Assembly (NCBI RefSeq): GCF_040760075.1
Contig: NZ_CP142884.1
Coordinates: 1,550,001-1,614,000 of the forward strand
Direction: 5' to 3'
Length of the DNA stretch: 64,000 nucleotides
DNA from: Sphingobacterium sp. R2
GTDB taxonomy: Bacteria; Bacteroidota; Bacteroidia; Sphingobacteriales; Sphingobacteriaceae
Shown here: piece after piece, positions 8,678 through 17,915 of the stretch
Layout: every line of letters starts with the position of its first letter
Numbering within the stretch: the stretch's first letter is position 1
Translations under genes and position numbers: made by a program
The notes under the pieces: model-generated
What the model was told of the DNA's origin: nothing
What the model saw: only the letters and a program-made list of their open reading frames with translations
Databases searched by the model: none

Positions 8678-9679
8678 CTACCACTGTATGGCTTGGTCTT
8701 CATCGGGAATAAGGGTGTTGCGTGATCGTTCCATTGTCATGCTTCCTTCTGCGCGGTAGCGCACGGGCACACCGGGCATGGTGGTGATATCGTCATATTT
8801 GTATTTTAGGTTGACGGTGCAGTACTGTTTGACCAAATATTTTTTGGTGGCATCTGCGATTTCCCTTAATTGATACGTGGGTTGCCCGAGCATTTCAAAG
8901 TTGATGGATTTGTCGGCGGCATACACATGAAGGGTACCCGATTTGATACCGTTAACATCTTCCGAGGGTTCCATAAACTCCATGATAATCTTGTAACGGC
9001 TACGATCTTCTGATTTCTCTTCCAGCACTCCGGCGTAGAAAAATACTGCTTTTTCGTCTACCACCCACGATGTTCTGACGCTAGATACAAGTGGGTTTTT
9101 AGTTTGCCCGTCGGCATAGACATTCATGGATGTGGCTGAATAATTGCCCGAATAATTATTAAACGGTTTGACATAGAGCAATGCTTTGCGCCATCCTTTG
9201 CGCTTGTTGGTCACATAGGAGGGGTCTTCCTGAATGGACAGTGGAAGTACATAGCGTTCGACAAGATCGAGGTTGTCAAATTTAAATTTGATCGGATAAT
9301 TTTCGGTATGTGCTCCTTTGGGAATCAGGCAGCTCTCCTTGGGCAGTTCAAAAAACTGTTCGGGAAGCTGTTTAAAATATAAGTCTTTGCGGTACTGATA
9401 TTTTTCCTGGTTAAAAGTGGCTAGTGTATCGCTATCTACAGCTACCTTGACATAGCGGTCTTTGTCGTTCTCGCGGGAGCCGCTCAGTATGATAGGCAAT
9501 TTGTAGGTAACTTCGCCGGTCTTGTTGTAGCGAAGATACACTTCAGATACACCCTCACTTCCAATTGGGGCTTTAAAAGATACCATCTGAGTATAGAGTT
9601 CTTCTTCCCATTCATCGTTGCACCCCGTTTGGATCAAGGCCAAGACTAGGGTCAAAATATAGATATAAGGATTTTTCAT
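8678..9679 (-). CDS. DUF1735/DUF4973-type PUL lipoprotein
   Basis: The start is placed at ATG 9679 (MKNPYIYILTLVLALIQTGC), because this gives a perfect lipobox; an upstream in-frame ATG at 9715 would bury it. The mature 310-residue protein begins NDEWEEELYTQMVSFKAPIG and contains a DUF1735-like beta domain (TYKLPIILSGS, VKVAVDSDTLATFNQEKY) followed by a lipocalin-like DUF4973-type part (NNYSGNYSATSMNVYADG). Members occupy the SusE/SusF position in PULs and are thought to be surface glycan-binding proteins. It is encoded between SusD and GH43. The family assignment is from recalled motifs; the ligand is unknown. Confidence 0.8.
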   Translation of the reverse strand: MKNPYIYILTLVLALIQTGCNDEWEEELYTQMVSFKAPIGSEGVSEVYLRYNKTGEVTYKLPIILSGSRENDKDRYVKVAVDSDTLATFNQEKYQYRKDLYFKQLPEQFFELPKESCLIPKGAHTENYPIKFKFDNLDLVERYVLPLSIQEDPSYVTNKRKGWRKALLYVKPFNNYSGNYSATSMNVYADGQTKNPLVSSVRTSWVVDEKAVFFYAGVLEEKSEDRSRYKIIMEFMEPSEDVNGIKSGTLHVYAADKSINFEMLGQPTYQLREIADATKKYLVKQYCTVNLKYKYDDITTMPGVPVRYRAEGSMTMERSRNTLIPDEDQAIQW

Positions 9680-9760
9680 GTATTTTTTATTTCTAATGCT
9701 TAAATAAATATGCAATGTCTATTGCTGTATTTGCTATCTAATTCTTTTTGGCTGGTTTGA

Positions 9761-11779
9761 CTAATCAAAAGAAGGCCATCCCGGTGCCTGCGTCATGCGT
9801 CTGTTTTTGCGGAGCTCATCCCAGTCGACGGGCCAGAAGTACATTTTTTTAGAAAATATAGTCTGGAGTTGCGGTACGCGCACAGGGGTATAGAATAGGT
9901 CTGCATTGTCTTTGGTCATATACACATTGTAGCCGTAGATCTGTTGTGCTTCATCTATTGGAGCATCTTTCCATCGGCGTAAGTCATAGTAGCGCTGATT
10001 TTCGCCCAGCAATTCGATCTGCCGCTCACCTTTGATTTGGCGGCGTAACGCTGCCTGATCGGTATATATGGCGTTGTCATAATTGGGCACTCCGGCGCGG
10101 ATACGGACCATACCTATACTGTTTTTCATCTGATCGATATTTCGAGTGATCTGATGTGTAGTTTTGCCGTCCCAGCTAGCAACCATATAGGAACCATTGA
10201 TCTCATTGAGCGCTTCGGCATACATGAGTAGGAGGTCGGCATACCGTATGGCAATCTCCACTTTGGGGTATATCTTGCCGCCATTGCCTGTGGCATTATC
10301 TTTTGGGTTGACAAATTTCATCATGCCTATCCCCGTAGGTAGCCAGCGGTCTCCATTAATCATGCCCTCATTTTCACCCCGATAATAGAAGATCTGCTTG
10401 TTGGTGACATTGGATAAGTTGGAGGTGGCGCTAGACATGGTCCACAGCGTACCACTATAGGCCACTGAAGCGTAAAATCGCGGTTCACGATGGGCAAAAT
10501 CTTTCCACACATTTTCCAGGAGTGGCTTGAATTGATCGAGTTCAGCCTTCTGCACAAACATATTTGTTCCGTATTTCTGCCGGATTTGCTGTCTATTAAA
10601 TGTGGTTCCGTCATTCATGGCGTAGGCATCACACTGTTTTAAGGTAATGCCATGGCAGTTGTATCCGCCGCCCACCTGGGGCATCTGATGCCTTGTCAAC
10701 GCGATAATGCCGTGGTTTTCATCCGTTTGATTTTCGCCTCTGGTGAAGATCATTTCTGGATTTTCGGCCGCATATAGATCACCGTTAAATACGGCGCGAT
10801 AAGATTCGAAGGGATCAATATTGGCCCATCCTTCGGGAAAGTTCTTTTCGGAGTATTCGGGATGATGTGGGGGGGTGATGGTGGCTGGATAGTCGGTAGT
10901 ACCTTTGGCTTTAAAATCGGCTGTATACAGCTTGTATGCATTTAAATCGATCACATCTTTGGCCGCCGCTGCTGCACGGGCCCATTTTTCTTCGCTGTAT
11001 TGTGCCGAAATTAGCGCCCGGCCTTTATCATCCGTAAAGTCACTCATTTCTGCATTACCATTGGCCAGGGGGCTTGCCGCAAACAATAATGCTTTGGCGC
11101 GTGTGGCCAATGCTGCTCCACGTGTAGGACGGGCGATGTTGCGGTTGTCACGCTTCAAGGGTAGATCTTGCGCTGCCAGGGCCATTTCTTCGGCAATAAA
11201 GGTGGCGACTTCATCGTAGGTGTTGCGCGGGTAGGCTAGTTTGTCATAGCTTTCGTCGTAGTCTACACCTTTATCTGGCATAATCGGTACTGGACCATAC
11301 TTGCGTAGGAGTAGCCAGTACAGGTAGGCACGGATAAAGCGTGCCTGCGCCTTATAATCTGCTACCTGTTTTGGCGTGAAAGTTCCGCCTTCAGCCATGC
11401 TATGTATCATGACTGAGGCTTGACGGATTCCGCCATACGACTGTGCCCACGATTGGCGCTGCCAGGTATAATCGTACTCTCCAAATTTGAACCGTCGGTA
11501 CTCATCGCCGTTGCCTCCGGCAGATTCATTATAGAACATATCGTCGGAGTAGTTGGATATGGTATAATTTCGGTGGCCCATTTCGAGGTTGTAGTCCAAT
11601 AGTTTGTTGTAACAGTTTCCGAGCCATTGCTCCGTATAATCCTTGCTTTTAAAAATGCGATCTTCGCTCTGTCGGTCATCAAAAAAATGCTCAACATCCA
11701 GGTATTTGGAGCAGGAGCTGATGGATAGACCTAAACCGAGGCTGAGCAGCAGGGGTGCGAGTAGTGTTATTTTCTTCAT
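9761..11779 (-). CDS. SusD/RagB-family outer-membrane lipoprotein
   Basis: The start at 11779 gives MKKITLLAPLLLSLGLGLSI followed by SSC, a standard lipoprotein signal. The 672-residue protein has the usual SusD landmarks: CSKYLDVEHFFDD at the mature N-terminus, TPR-like helices (FIRAYLYWLLLRKYGPVPIM), and the C-terminal EIAIRYADLLLMYAEALNEI and GERQIELLGENQRYYDLRRW. SusD lids the SusC channel and delivers glycan. It starts 11 nt after the SusC stop, confirming co-transcription. It is somewhat longer than a typical SusD (about 550-600 residues). Confidence 0.95.
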   Translation of the reverse strand: MKKITLLAPLLLSLGLGLSISSCSKYLDVEHFFDDRQSEDRIFKSKDYTEQWLGNCYNKLLDYNLEMGHRNYTISNYSDDMFYNESAGGNGDEYRRFKFGEYDYTWQRQSWAQSYGGIRQASVMIHSMAEGGTFTPKQVADYKAQARFIRAYLYWLLLRKYGPVPIMPDKGVDYDESYDKLAYPRNTYDEVATFIAEEMALAAQDLPLKRDNRNIARPTRGAALATRAKALLFAASPLANGNAEMSDFTDDKGRALISAQYSEEKWARAAAAAKDVIDLNAYKLYTADFKAKGTTDYPATITPPHHPEYSEKNFPEGWANIDPFESYRAVFNGDLYAAENPEMIFTRGENQTDENHGIIALTRHQMPQVGGGYNCHGITLKQCDAYAMNDGTTFNRQQIRQKYGTNMFVQKAELDQFKPLLENVWKDFAHREPRFYASVAYSGTLWTMSSATSNLSNVTNKQIFYYRGENEGMINGDRWLPTGIGMMKFVNPKDNATGNGGKIYPKVEIAIRYADLLLMYAEALNEINGSYMVASWDGKTTHQITRNIDQMKNSIGMVRIRAGVPNYDNAIYTDQAALRRQIKGERQIELLGENQRYYDLRRWKDAPIDEAQQIYGYNVYMTKDNADLFYTPVRVPQLQTIFSKKMYFWPVDWDELRKNRRMTQAPGWPSFD

Positions 11780-11789
11780 GTTGCTATCA

Positions 11790-14700
11790 TTAAAGGTTGA
11801 TGGTAAGTCCGAGGGTGATTGTTTTGGCCAGTGGATAGGCTTGGCCATTGGAACTGTTCATCTCGGGGTCCCACAATTTAAATTTGGAGAAGGTCAGCAA
11901 GTTGGTGCCCATGGCATAGAGCCGTGCCGATTTGATGCCTATTCTTTTTGTGAATCCGTTGGGTATGGCATATCCTATATCGAGGGTTTTTAACCGTAGA
12001 TACGAACTCTCGCGGAGCCAATAGGTTGAAGCGCGGTAGTTATTGGCGCTACCACCGTAACTGAGTCTGGGGTATTGGGCATTTACATCTTCGTTGACGC
12101 CAAGTATCCAGCGGTTTGATTCGACCACATCGGTCAGTATATTTCCCCAGTCGCCCTGGCTGAATGGGTATACGGTATACCCATTGATAAAGAAGGAGGA
12201 TTTTCCGGCACCCTGGAAATGTACGCTGGCATCAAATGATTTGTAGTTTGCTGATAAGCCAAAGCCATAGACGAGGTTGGGGTAACGCGTAGCGCCGATG
12301 GGTACGATATCGGTGTCGTCGATTTTACCATCGCCATTAATATCTTTGTATTTAATATCTCCCGGGGCGGTACGGCCAAAGTTTTGGGTAGCACTGTTTC
12401 GGATATCTTCATAGTCTTTAAAAAGTCCTAAGGCGATGAGCCCTTTGTTTTGATTGACCCGAAAGCCTGAAAGGGTGGTGTATGGGTAGTTGCTGAACTG
12501 ATCGTCGGCTTCGAGGATGGTGTTTTTACTGTAGGTCATGGTGCCGCGCGCCGTTAGACTGAGCTGATTGATCTTTTGGGTAAACCGTATCTGGCCGTCA
12601 AAGCCTTCGGATCGTGTAGAACCGACGTTGGCCCTGGGATCTTGTCCTTGTAGGCCGACCACAAAAGGGATATATTTACGTTCCATGTATATTCCATCAC
12701 GTTGTTCATGAAAGTAGTCGAGCTGTCCGCCGAATTTGTCATTGAAAAAAGAAAAATCAAGTCCGAGGTCGTGTTTGGTGGCAATTTCCCAGGTAATGGA
12801 ATTGGAGGCAATACGGGAATAGGTGAGTCCGGGGTAGAGATTTTTGCTTTCGATATCGCCCCAATTATAGCCGAGATTTTCATCGGTGCTGAAAGAAGCT
12901 AGATACGGGAAGCGCACAGGCATGGCGTCGTTGCCGACCTTACCGAAGGAGTACCTGATCTTGAGCATATTCATCCAGCTAAGCCGCTCTTTGATGAATT
13001 TTTCTTCGGCCAGATTCCATGCTCCGGAGACGGCTGGAAAGAGGTCAAACTGATGGCCTTTGGCAAAATTCTCCGATCCATTATAACCGAAATTGAAGTC
13101 GAAGAAGTAGCGCGACTGATAACCATATGTAAACCGACCTGCGAGCCGCTGATTTCGGCGTTCTATGCCCTGCATGATATCCTCGCCATAATTAGAGGTG
13201 TTAACGCGTTTTTCTTGTGTATACTGTACAACTCCACCGAGGGTATGATCTTTGAGTTGTTTGTTGTAGTGCAATTCACCTTGCAGGGTTTCAAAGCGGT
13301 CGCCGGTGGCATTGGAGCGCTGGGTGAGGAGCTGCTCGGTAATTGTTCTTTTGAGTACAAGCTCGCCGTCGGAGTTGCGTAGCCGTTCGGCCATCCAGCC
13401 TTCTGGCCACTTCATCCTGCGGATATTATTATTGTTGTTGATGTCGTAACCAAAGCGCCCAACAAAACGTAACCCCTTGGTCAGCACATCTAGGTTTTGC
13501 TCTAGTGTAACGTTGGTCTGCAGTTTGTTTGCCCAATTTTCGATATATCCCTGCTGTGTGATCAATACCCAGGGGTTCTGCTTTTCTGCTCCACCTCTGG
13601 ATGCAACGCGTCCATCGCTGTATTTAATAGGAATAGAAATGGGATTCTGTCCCATGAGCGAGGCCCAGATTTCATCATAGGTGCCACCGGGGAGGTTTTG
13701 TTTGCCCAGCGACCCGCTGATACCCACGCGTAACAAAGTGGATTTGGTGAGGTTCATATCGATATTGGCGCGGTAATTCCATCTTTTATAATTGGCGTTG
13801 GTATTATAATTCTTGAGGTTTTCGTCGGTTTCGTACATTCCGCCTTCATTGATGTAACTTCCGGAAACAAAGTATCTTGCCAGTGAACCGCCACCGTCGA
13901 AATTGAGCGAGCTACGTTGTGTAAAGGCACCGTCCTTTAAAAACATATCCATCCAATTGATGTCGGGGTATAGATCAGGATCGAGTCGATTTTTGATAAG
14001 GAAGAGTTCCTCGTTGTTGTAAAAAGGCTCTTCGTTACGTGTGATACGTGATTCATTCATAAGGCTTGCATAGGTATGTCCATCGACATAGCTCGGCGTA
14101 AATGTTCGTGTATTGTAGGAGGCCTCGTGTTTGCCATTGATGCTTACGCGATCTGTTTTTCCTTTTTTTGTGGTGATGAGGACAACACCATTGGCACCCC
14201 TGGAACCATATATCGCGGTTGTGGAGGCATCTTTCAGAATCGAAAATGATTCGATGTCCTCGATACTGATTTCGTTAAGGCTACGCTCGAATCCGTCGAC
14301 AAGTATTAAAGCGGAAGTGCCGGCGCCAAATGTGGAGATACCCCTTATCCAAAATTCGGACATGTTGCTTCCGGGCTGGCCGCTAGACTGCATGGCCATT
14401 ACACCGGCTACATTTCCTGCCAGTGCATTGGTGATACTCGAGGTTGGAGTCTTTAGTTGCGAAAGGTCGACGGTGGTGACTGCACCGGTGACTGTGGCTT
14501 TCTTTTGTGGTCCGAGGGCGGTGACGATAACCTCGTCCATCGCTCTATGGTCTGCTTCTTTTAGCAGGATATCTATTTTGAGGTCATCCTTGATTAATAT
14601 TTCCTGTTTTTCGTAACCGAGCATGGCAAATACCAACCATTGGTATTTGGATGCTTTGATGGTATAGTTTCCTTTGTTGTCGGTGGCTGTTCCAAGTCCG

Positions 14701-14858
14701 GGTTGGTCTTTTATGGTTACCGTGACGCCGCTAAGCGGTTCCTTCGCCTTGTTGCTGACAGTTCCGGTGATGGTGACCGGAATGCGCGAGCCGTTTTGCG
14801 CATGGTTGAGCTTAACGGCAATCAGAGCCAGTAGGAGCAATAGAATTCTTTTTTTCAT
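11790..14858 (-). CDS. SusC/RagA-family TonB-linked outer-membrane protein
   Basis: The start at ATG 14858 (MKKRILLLLLALIAVKLNHA) gives a clean signal peptide; an ATG at 14876 adds six residues. The 1022-residue product has a carboxypeptidase-regulatory-like domain (TITGTVSNKAKEPLSGVTVT), a TonB-box region (DEVIVTALGPQKKATVTGAV), the SusC plug signature (ALILVDGFERSLNEISIEDI, STTAIYGSRGANGVVLITTK) and a long beta-barrel ending ITLGLTINL. It forms the outer-membrane import channel with the SusD encoded 11 nt downstream. The upstream gene in the operon is the TIG/NHL lipoprotein. Confidence 0.96.
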   Translation of the reverse strand: MKKRILLLLLALIAVKLNHAQNGSRIPVTITGTVSNKAKEPLSGVTVTIKDQPGLGTATDNKGNYTIKASKYQWLVFAMLGYEKQEILIKDDLKIDILLKEADHRAMDEVIVTALGPQKKATVTGAVTTVDLSQLKTPTSSITNALAGNVAGVMAMQSSGQPGSNMSEFWIRGISTFGAGTSALILVDGFERSLNEISIEDIESFSILKDASTTAIYGSRGANGVVLITTKKGKTDRVSINGKHEASYNTRTFTPSYVDGHTYASLMNESRITRNEEPFYNNEELFLIKNRLDPDLYPDINWMDMFLKDGAFTQRSSLNFDGGGSLARYFVSGSYINEGGMYETDENLKNYNTNANYKRWNYRANIDMNLTKSTLLRVGISGSLGKQNLPGGTYDEIWASLMGQNPISIPIKYSDGRVASRGGAEKQNPWVLITQQGYIENWANKLQTNVTLEQNLDVLTKGLRFVGRFGYDINNNNNIRRMKWPEGWMAERLRNSDGELVLKRTITEQLLTQRSNATGDRFETLQGELHYNKQLKDHTLGGVVQYTQEKRVNTSNYGEDIMQGIERRNQRLAGRFTYGYQSRYFFDFNFGYNGSENFAKGHQFDLFPAVSGAWNLAEEKFIKERLSWMNMLKIRYSFGKVGNDAMPVRFPYLASFSTDENLGYNWGDIESKNLYPGLTYSRIASNSITWEIATKHDLGLDFSFFNDKFGGQLDYFHEQRDGIYMERKYIPFVVGLQGQDPRANVGSTRSEGFDGQIRFTQKINQLSLTARGTMTYSKNTILEADDQFSNYPYTTLSGFRVNQNKGLIALGLFKDYEDIRNSATQNFGRTAPGDIKYKDINGDGKIDDTDIVPIGATRYPNLVYGFGLSANYKSFDASVHFQGAGKSSFFINGYTVYPFSQGDWGNILTDVVESNRWILGVNEDVNAQYPRLSYGGSANNYRASTYWLRESSYLRLKTLDIGYAIPNGFTKRIGIKSARLYAMGTNLLTFSKFKLWDPEMNSSNGQAYPLAKTITLGLTINL

Positions 14859-14946
14859 CGGTTTATTATTGGTCAATACGCCTTTCTGACGCTATCTGTA
14901 GATTATAGCGTACGGAATGGATCTGTTTGTATGCTTTTAAATTTCT

Positions 14947-16341
14947 TTATTCGATCGATATGGTGCGGATACGTTTATTATTGCGCTCTGCAATGTAAAA
15001 TATCTTACGTTCTTCATCGTAGGCGATTCCTGTGGGATCGGCAAACCGGGCTTCCTTGCGCGGGTCACCATCAATATAGCCGCTTTTACTACCATCGGGG
15101 GTGGGGCTACCTTTACCTGCGAAAGTGCTGACCACAGCTGTGGGGGCTAACGTTCGGATACTTTGATTGTATTGGTCGCAGAAGTAAAAATCATATTCAT
15201 CGGCCTGTCCTGCATAGTCGGGGTTTTTTACGAATACACCTTGATAGGCACGCTCGATTCGGGCAGAAGTGCCGATGGCATCGACATCGCCTTTGGCTGT
15301 AGGACTACCGGCAAAGATAATGGGTGGTTGCAGTTCTCGGGTCGTCCAGTCGTACACGCTTTTATAGATACAGCCGTAGGAAACGATGTATGCATAGTTG
15401 CCTGTTGGATGAAAAAAGATCAGCGAGCTGCTATTTGTATTTCCGCCAATTTTAAAGAGCTCCTTGGGTCCGAGTTCGTTGAGGAAGGGGTCAAATATAG
15501 CCTTTTTGATGGCTATACCTGCGTAGCCATTGTAGAACATGTTATTGTGAATGGGGTGTGGGGCGCATGAATAGGCGGCAGGATCATAGAGATAAGGATG
15601 TACCCGGCGGTAGTTTTCGGAGCGGAGGGAATAGGCAATGGCGACCTTGGTTCTGGCTGTCAGATTCTGGTTGTCATCGGTGAGGAATAAGGTATCGGTA
15701 TTAGCACTTAATGTAGTCGTCTGCATTTTTGTGAAACCGGCCTGTCCATTGGTAATCAGTGTGGAGACTGTTTTGGTTTGCAGGTCTACGCGGCGGACGG
15801 CTCTGTCCAGTTCGGTTACGAAGAGTGCATTGCTTTCGGGCTCGTAGGTTATATACGCTGGATAGGCAAATCTTGCCTCATCAAAATTACCATCTATAAT
15901 GGATGAGTTGCCGTTTTCATCCACATTACCGACAAGCGTGCCGACGGCGGTACTTTTAGCATACTGAAATTCATCGGGGAAAACATGTTCGACTGCTTCT
16001 CCGGAGTTTCGGGTGATGACGACTTTGACTTTTCCAGAGCTGGTGTACCGCGGGATCATGCAATAGATCTGACTCCCATTTGATCCCACAACTTTGAGTT
16101 CCTGTTCACCGATAAAGACTTTGATTTTGTTGACATCGCTGCCGAAATTACTTCCTTGAATATACAGCCTTGTGCGGACTGCTCCTTTTTTAGGGGCAAA
16201 ATCGGTAAAAACGGCCTTGCCTGAAATACCTTTGTCTGGATCTTCACTAGCACCTTCTTTTTCCTTGCAGGAATTAAAAAGGAGACCGAAAATCACAGCT
16301 AAGCTGAGGTGCATGAAATGCTTTTTATACTTTTTCATCAT
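14947..16341 (-). CDS. TIG/IPT and NHL-repeat lipoprotein of the PUL
   Basis: A 464-residue protein with a lipoprotein signal (SLAVIFGLLFNSC). An IPT/TIG immunoglobulin-like domain follows at about residues 45-130 (DFAPKKGAVRTRLYIQGSNF, then IKVFIGEQELKVVGSNG). A beta-propeller of NHL-like blades follows (ARFAYPAYITYEPESNALFV, ARFADPTGIAYDEERKIFYI, AERNNKRIRTIS). Such proteins are frequent PUL members and are presumed surface glycan binders. This is the first gene of the operon, 88 nt upstream of SusC. No catalytic residues are recognised. The fold call is good, the role is inferred from context. Confidence 0.85.
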   Translation of the reverse strand: MMKKYKKHFMHLSLAVIFGLLFNSCKEKEGASEDPDKGISGKAVFTDFAPKKGAVRTRLYIQGSNFGSDVNKIKVFIGEQELKVVGSNGSQIYCMIPRYTSSGKVKVVITRNSGEAVEHVFPDEFQYAKSTAVGTLVGNVDENGNSSIIDGNFDEARFAYPAYITYEPESNALFVTELDRAVRRVDLQTKTVSTLITNGQAGFTKMQTTTLSANTDTLFLTDDNQNLTARTKVAIAYSLRSENYRRVHPYLYDPAAYSCAPHPIHNNMFYNGYAGIAIKKAIFDPFLNELGPKELFKIGGNTNSSSLIFFHPTGNYAYIVSYGCIYKSVYDWTTRELQPPIIFAGSPTAKGDVDAIGTSARIERAYQGVFVKNPDYAGQADEYDFYFCDQYNQSIRTLAPTAVVSTFAGKGSPTPDGSKSGYIDGDPRKEARFADPTGIAYDEERKIFYIAERNNKRIRTISIE

Positions 16342-16697
16342 TCATTCGGTTAAATTCTGCCGATTTTCAAACTACTTGAAGTATTCGTTTGATTTTCTCG
16401 AGATTCGCGTTTGTGGACAGCGAGAATTAAGAGTAATCGTGAATTTGGTTTATAAATTGGTTTATCTAATACTGCTAATTTCGGCGAATGCGCAATATCA
16501 ATCCATTCAATCTTTTGTTGATTTGTCTCAGGCCGCGCGCGCGGCTAATTTGTTAGGATACTGGTATATGCGTTTTTTACAGCTATTTTTTAATTTTTCT
16601 TTGTGTAAAGGAGTGCAATAATGGCATTATTTCTGTTGCGTAAATTTGTTTAGAATTCCCATATATTTATTGATACACGAAAACTAAATTTTTGTTT
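16342..16697. other. divergent intergenic region between the PUL operon and a PAS kinase
   Basis: No gene is seen here. It must hold the promoter of the minus-strand PUL operon, but no exact CAAAnnTA (minus-strand -7) was found. On the plus strand TAAATTTG at 16641-16648 is a perfect -7 box 50 nt before the kinase start, without a TTG at the right distance upstream. Confidence 0.35.
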
Positions 16698-17789
16698 ATG
16701 CCTTTTGATGAGCACCTTTTGCTTTCGGTACTGGAGCAGTCTCCGCTAGCTACGGCTATCTATGATAGTGCGGACTTGAATATTGCCTTTGCCAATCAGG
16801 CGATGCTGCGTACTTGGCATGCAGACAGCTCGATTATAGGACGTACTTTAAGTGCTTGCTTTCCCAGTTTTGAAAAAGAAGGATTTTCATCTATTTTAAG
16901 AAATGTTTGGAAAACCGGAATTACCTATCGGGCCAAGGATACACCTGCTGATATCGTATCCGGCAAAAATATTATCAGAAGATACTTTGATTTCGAGTAT
17001 AAAGCCTTGCTGGACGAGAAGGGAAATACCTATGCTATTCTACACTCCTCGTGGGATGTTACTGAAAGAAAGCTTGCCTATGAGAAAGCGGAGAGCCAAA
17101 AGGAGCAAATTTCTTTCAATAGAAAATTGGATCTCTTGTCCAATACGCTTTCCCATGATTTAAAAAATCCATTGTCTATTTTGAAGATGGGAAACGATAT
17201 GTTGCGTCAAAAGGATATCAGTTTACCGGAACATGTTCAGCAAAAGTGGTATGAAAATATGCGCGGTGCGATAGAGAATATTCAGTCTATCATTAACCAA
17301 ACTCTGCAGATCAATAAAATACGTGCTGTCAATCCCATTAGGGAATGTATCGAGATGGATAAAAAACTTGTCGAATGGATTGCTGAAGCTAAGCTTATTT
17401 ACCCCGAATCGCAGTTGGCGTTTAGATTGGGGAATCTCCTCCAGCTGGAAGCAGACTGTGGTGTGGTGTATCAGATTTTTTTTAATTTGATTGTTAATGC
17501 TGTAAAATACGCCAAGCAGACAGAGCAGGATTATCTTGCTATCTATAGTGAAAATACGAGCAAAGGGACTGTCTATTATTTGGAAGATAATGGGATTGGT
17601 ATTCCGGAAGAAGATTTGGAGCTTGTATTTAAAGCGCATGAGCGTGCGAGCAACACTGTTGAAGCGCAGGGATCGGGAATAGGGCTTTCATTGGTAAAGG
17701 AGTTGATGGAGCGTTTGAACGGTACTGTTAATCTCTCCAGTAAGCCAGGTAAGGGAACGGTTATTCGCTTGTTTTTTCCAACGCATTAA
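16698..17789 (+). CDS. PAS-domain cytoplasmic sensor histidine kinase
   Basis: The ATG at 16698 (MPFDEHLLLSVLEQSPLATA) is preferred to an in-frame TTG at 16692. The 363-residue protein has no membrane segment. Residues 8-125 form a PAS domain (AIYDSADLNIAFANQAMLRT, ending HSSWDVTERKLAYEK). The HisKA domain carries TLSHDLKNPLSILKMGNDML with His153. The ATPase domain shows FNLIVNAVKYAKQ, YYLEDNGIGIPEEDLELVF and GSGIGLSLVKELMERLNGTV. No response regulator is adjacent, so it is an orphan kinase. It is convergent with the fimbrillin-like gene. Confidence 0.9.
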   Translation: MPFDEHLLLSVLEQSPLATAIYDSADLNIAFANQAMLRTWHADSSIIGRTLSACFPSFEKEGFSSILRNVWKTGITYRAKDTPADIVSGKNIIRRYFDFEYKALLDEKGNTYAILHSSWDVTERKLAYEKAESQKEQISFNRKLDLLSNTLSHDLKNPLSILKMGNDMLRQKDISLPEHVQQKWYENMRGAIENIQSIINQTLQINKIRAVNPIRECIEMDKKLVEWIAEAKLIYPESQLAFRLGNLLQLEADCGVVYQIFFNLIVNAVKYAKQTEQDYLAIYSENTSKGTVYYLEDNGIGIPEEDLELVFKAHERASNTVEAQGSGIGLSLVKELMERLNGTVNLSSKPGKGTVIRLFFPTH

Positions 17790-17842
17790 TGGATGTATGT
17801 TTCAGCTGTTTGTTGAATGTTGAGATTTTATTTGTTTTAGAA

Positions 17843-17885
17843 GGGGAGATGTTTCCTCGCTGAATTTGGATAGGAACATCTCCCC
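17843..17885. terminator. hairpin between convergent genes, probable bidirectional terminator
   Basis: GGGGAGATGT at 17843-17852 pairs with ACATCTCCCC at 17876-17885, extended by TCCT/AGGA with one bulged T. The flanking T runs are weak on both strands, but its place between the stops at 17789 and 17916 supports termination. Confidence 0.5.
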
Positions 17886-17915
17886 GTAAAGAAGATAAGC
17901 TATTTATGTGTTGTC

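Noticed and set aside
14131..14616. 161-codon ORF antisense to the SusC gene
   Set aside because: It is the shadow of strong SusC coding sequence and has no recognisable domain.
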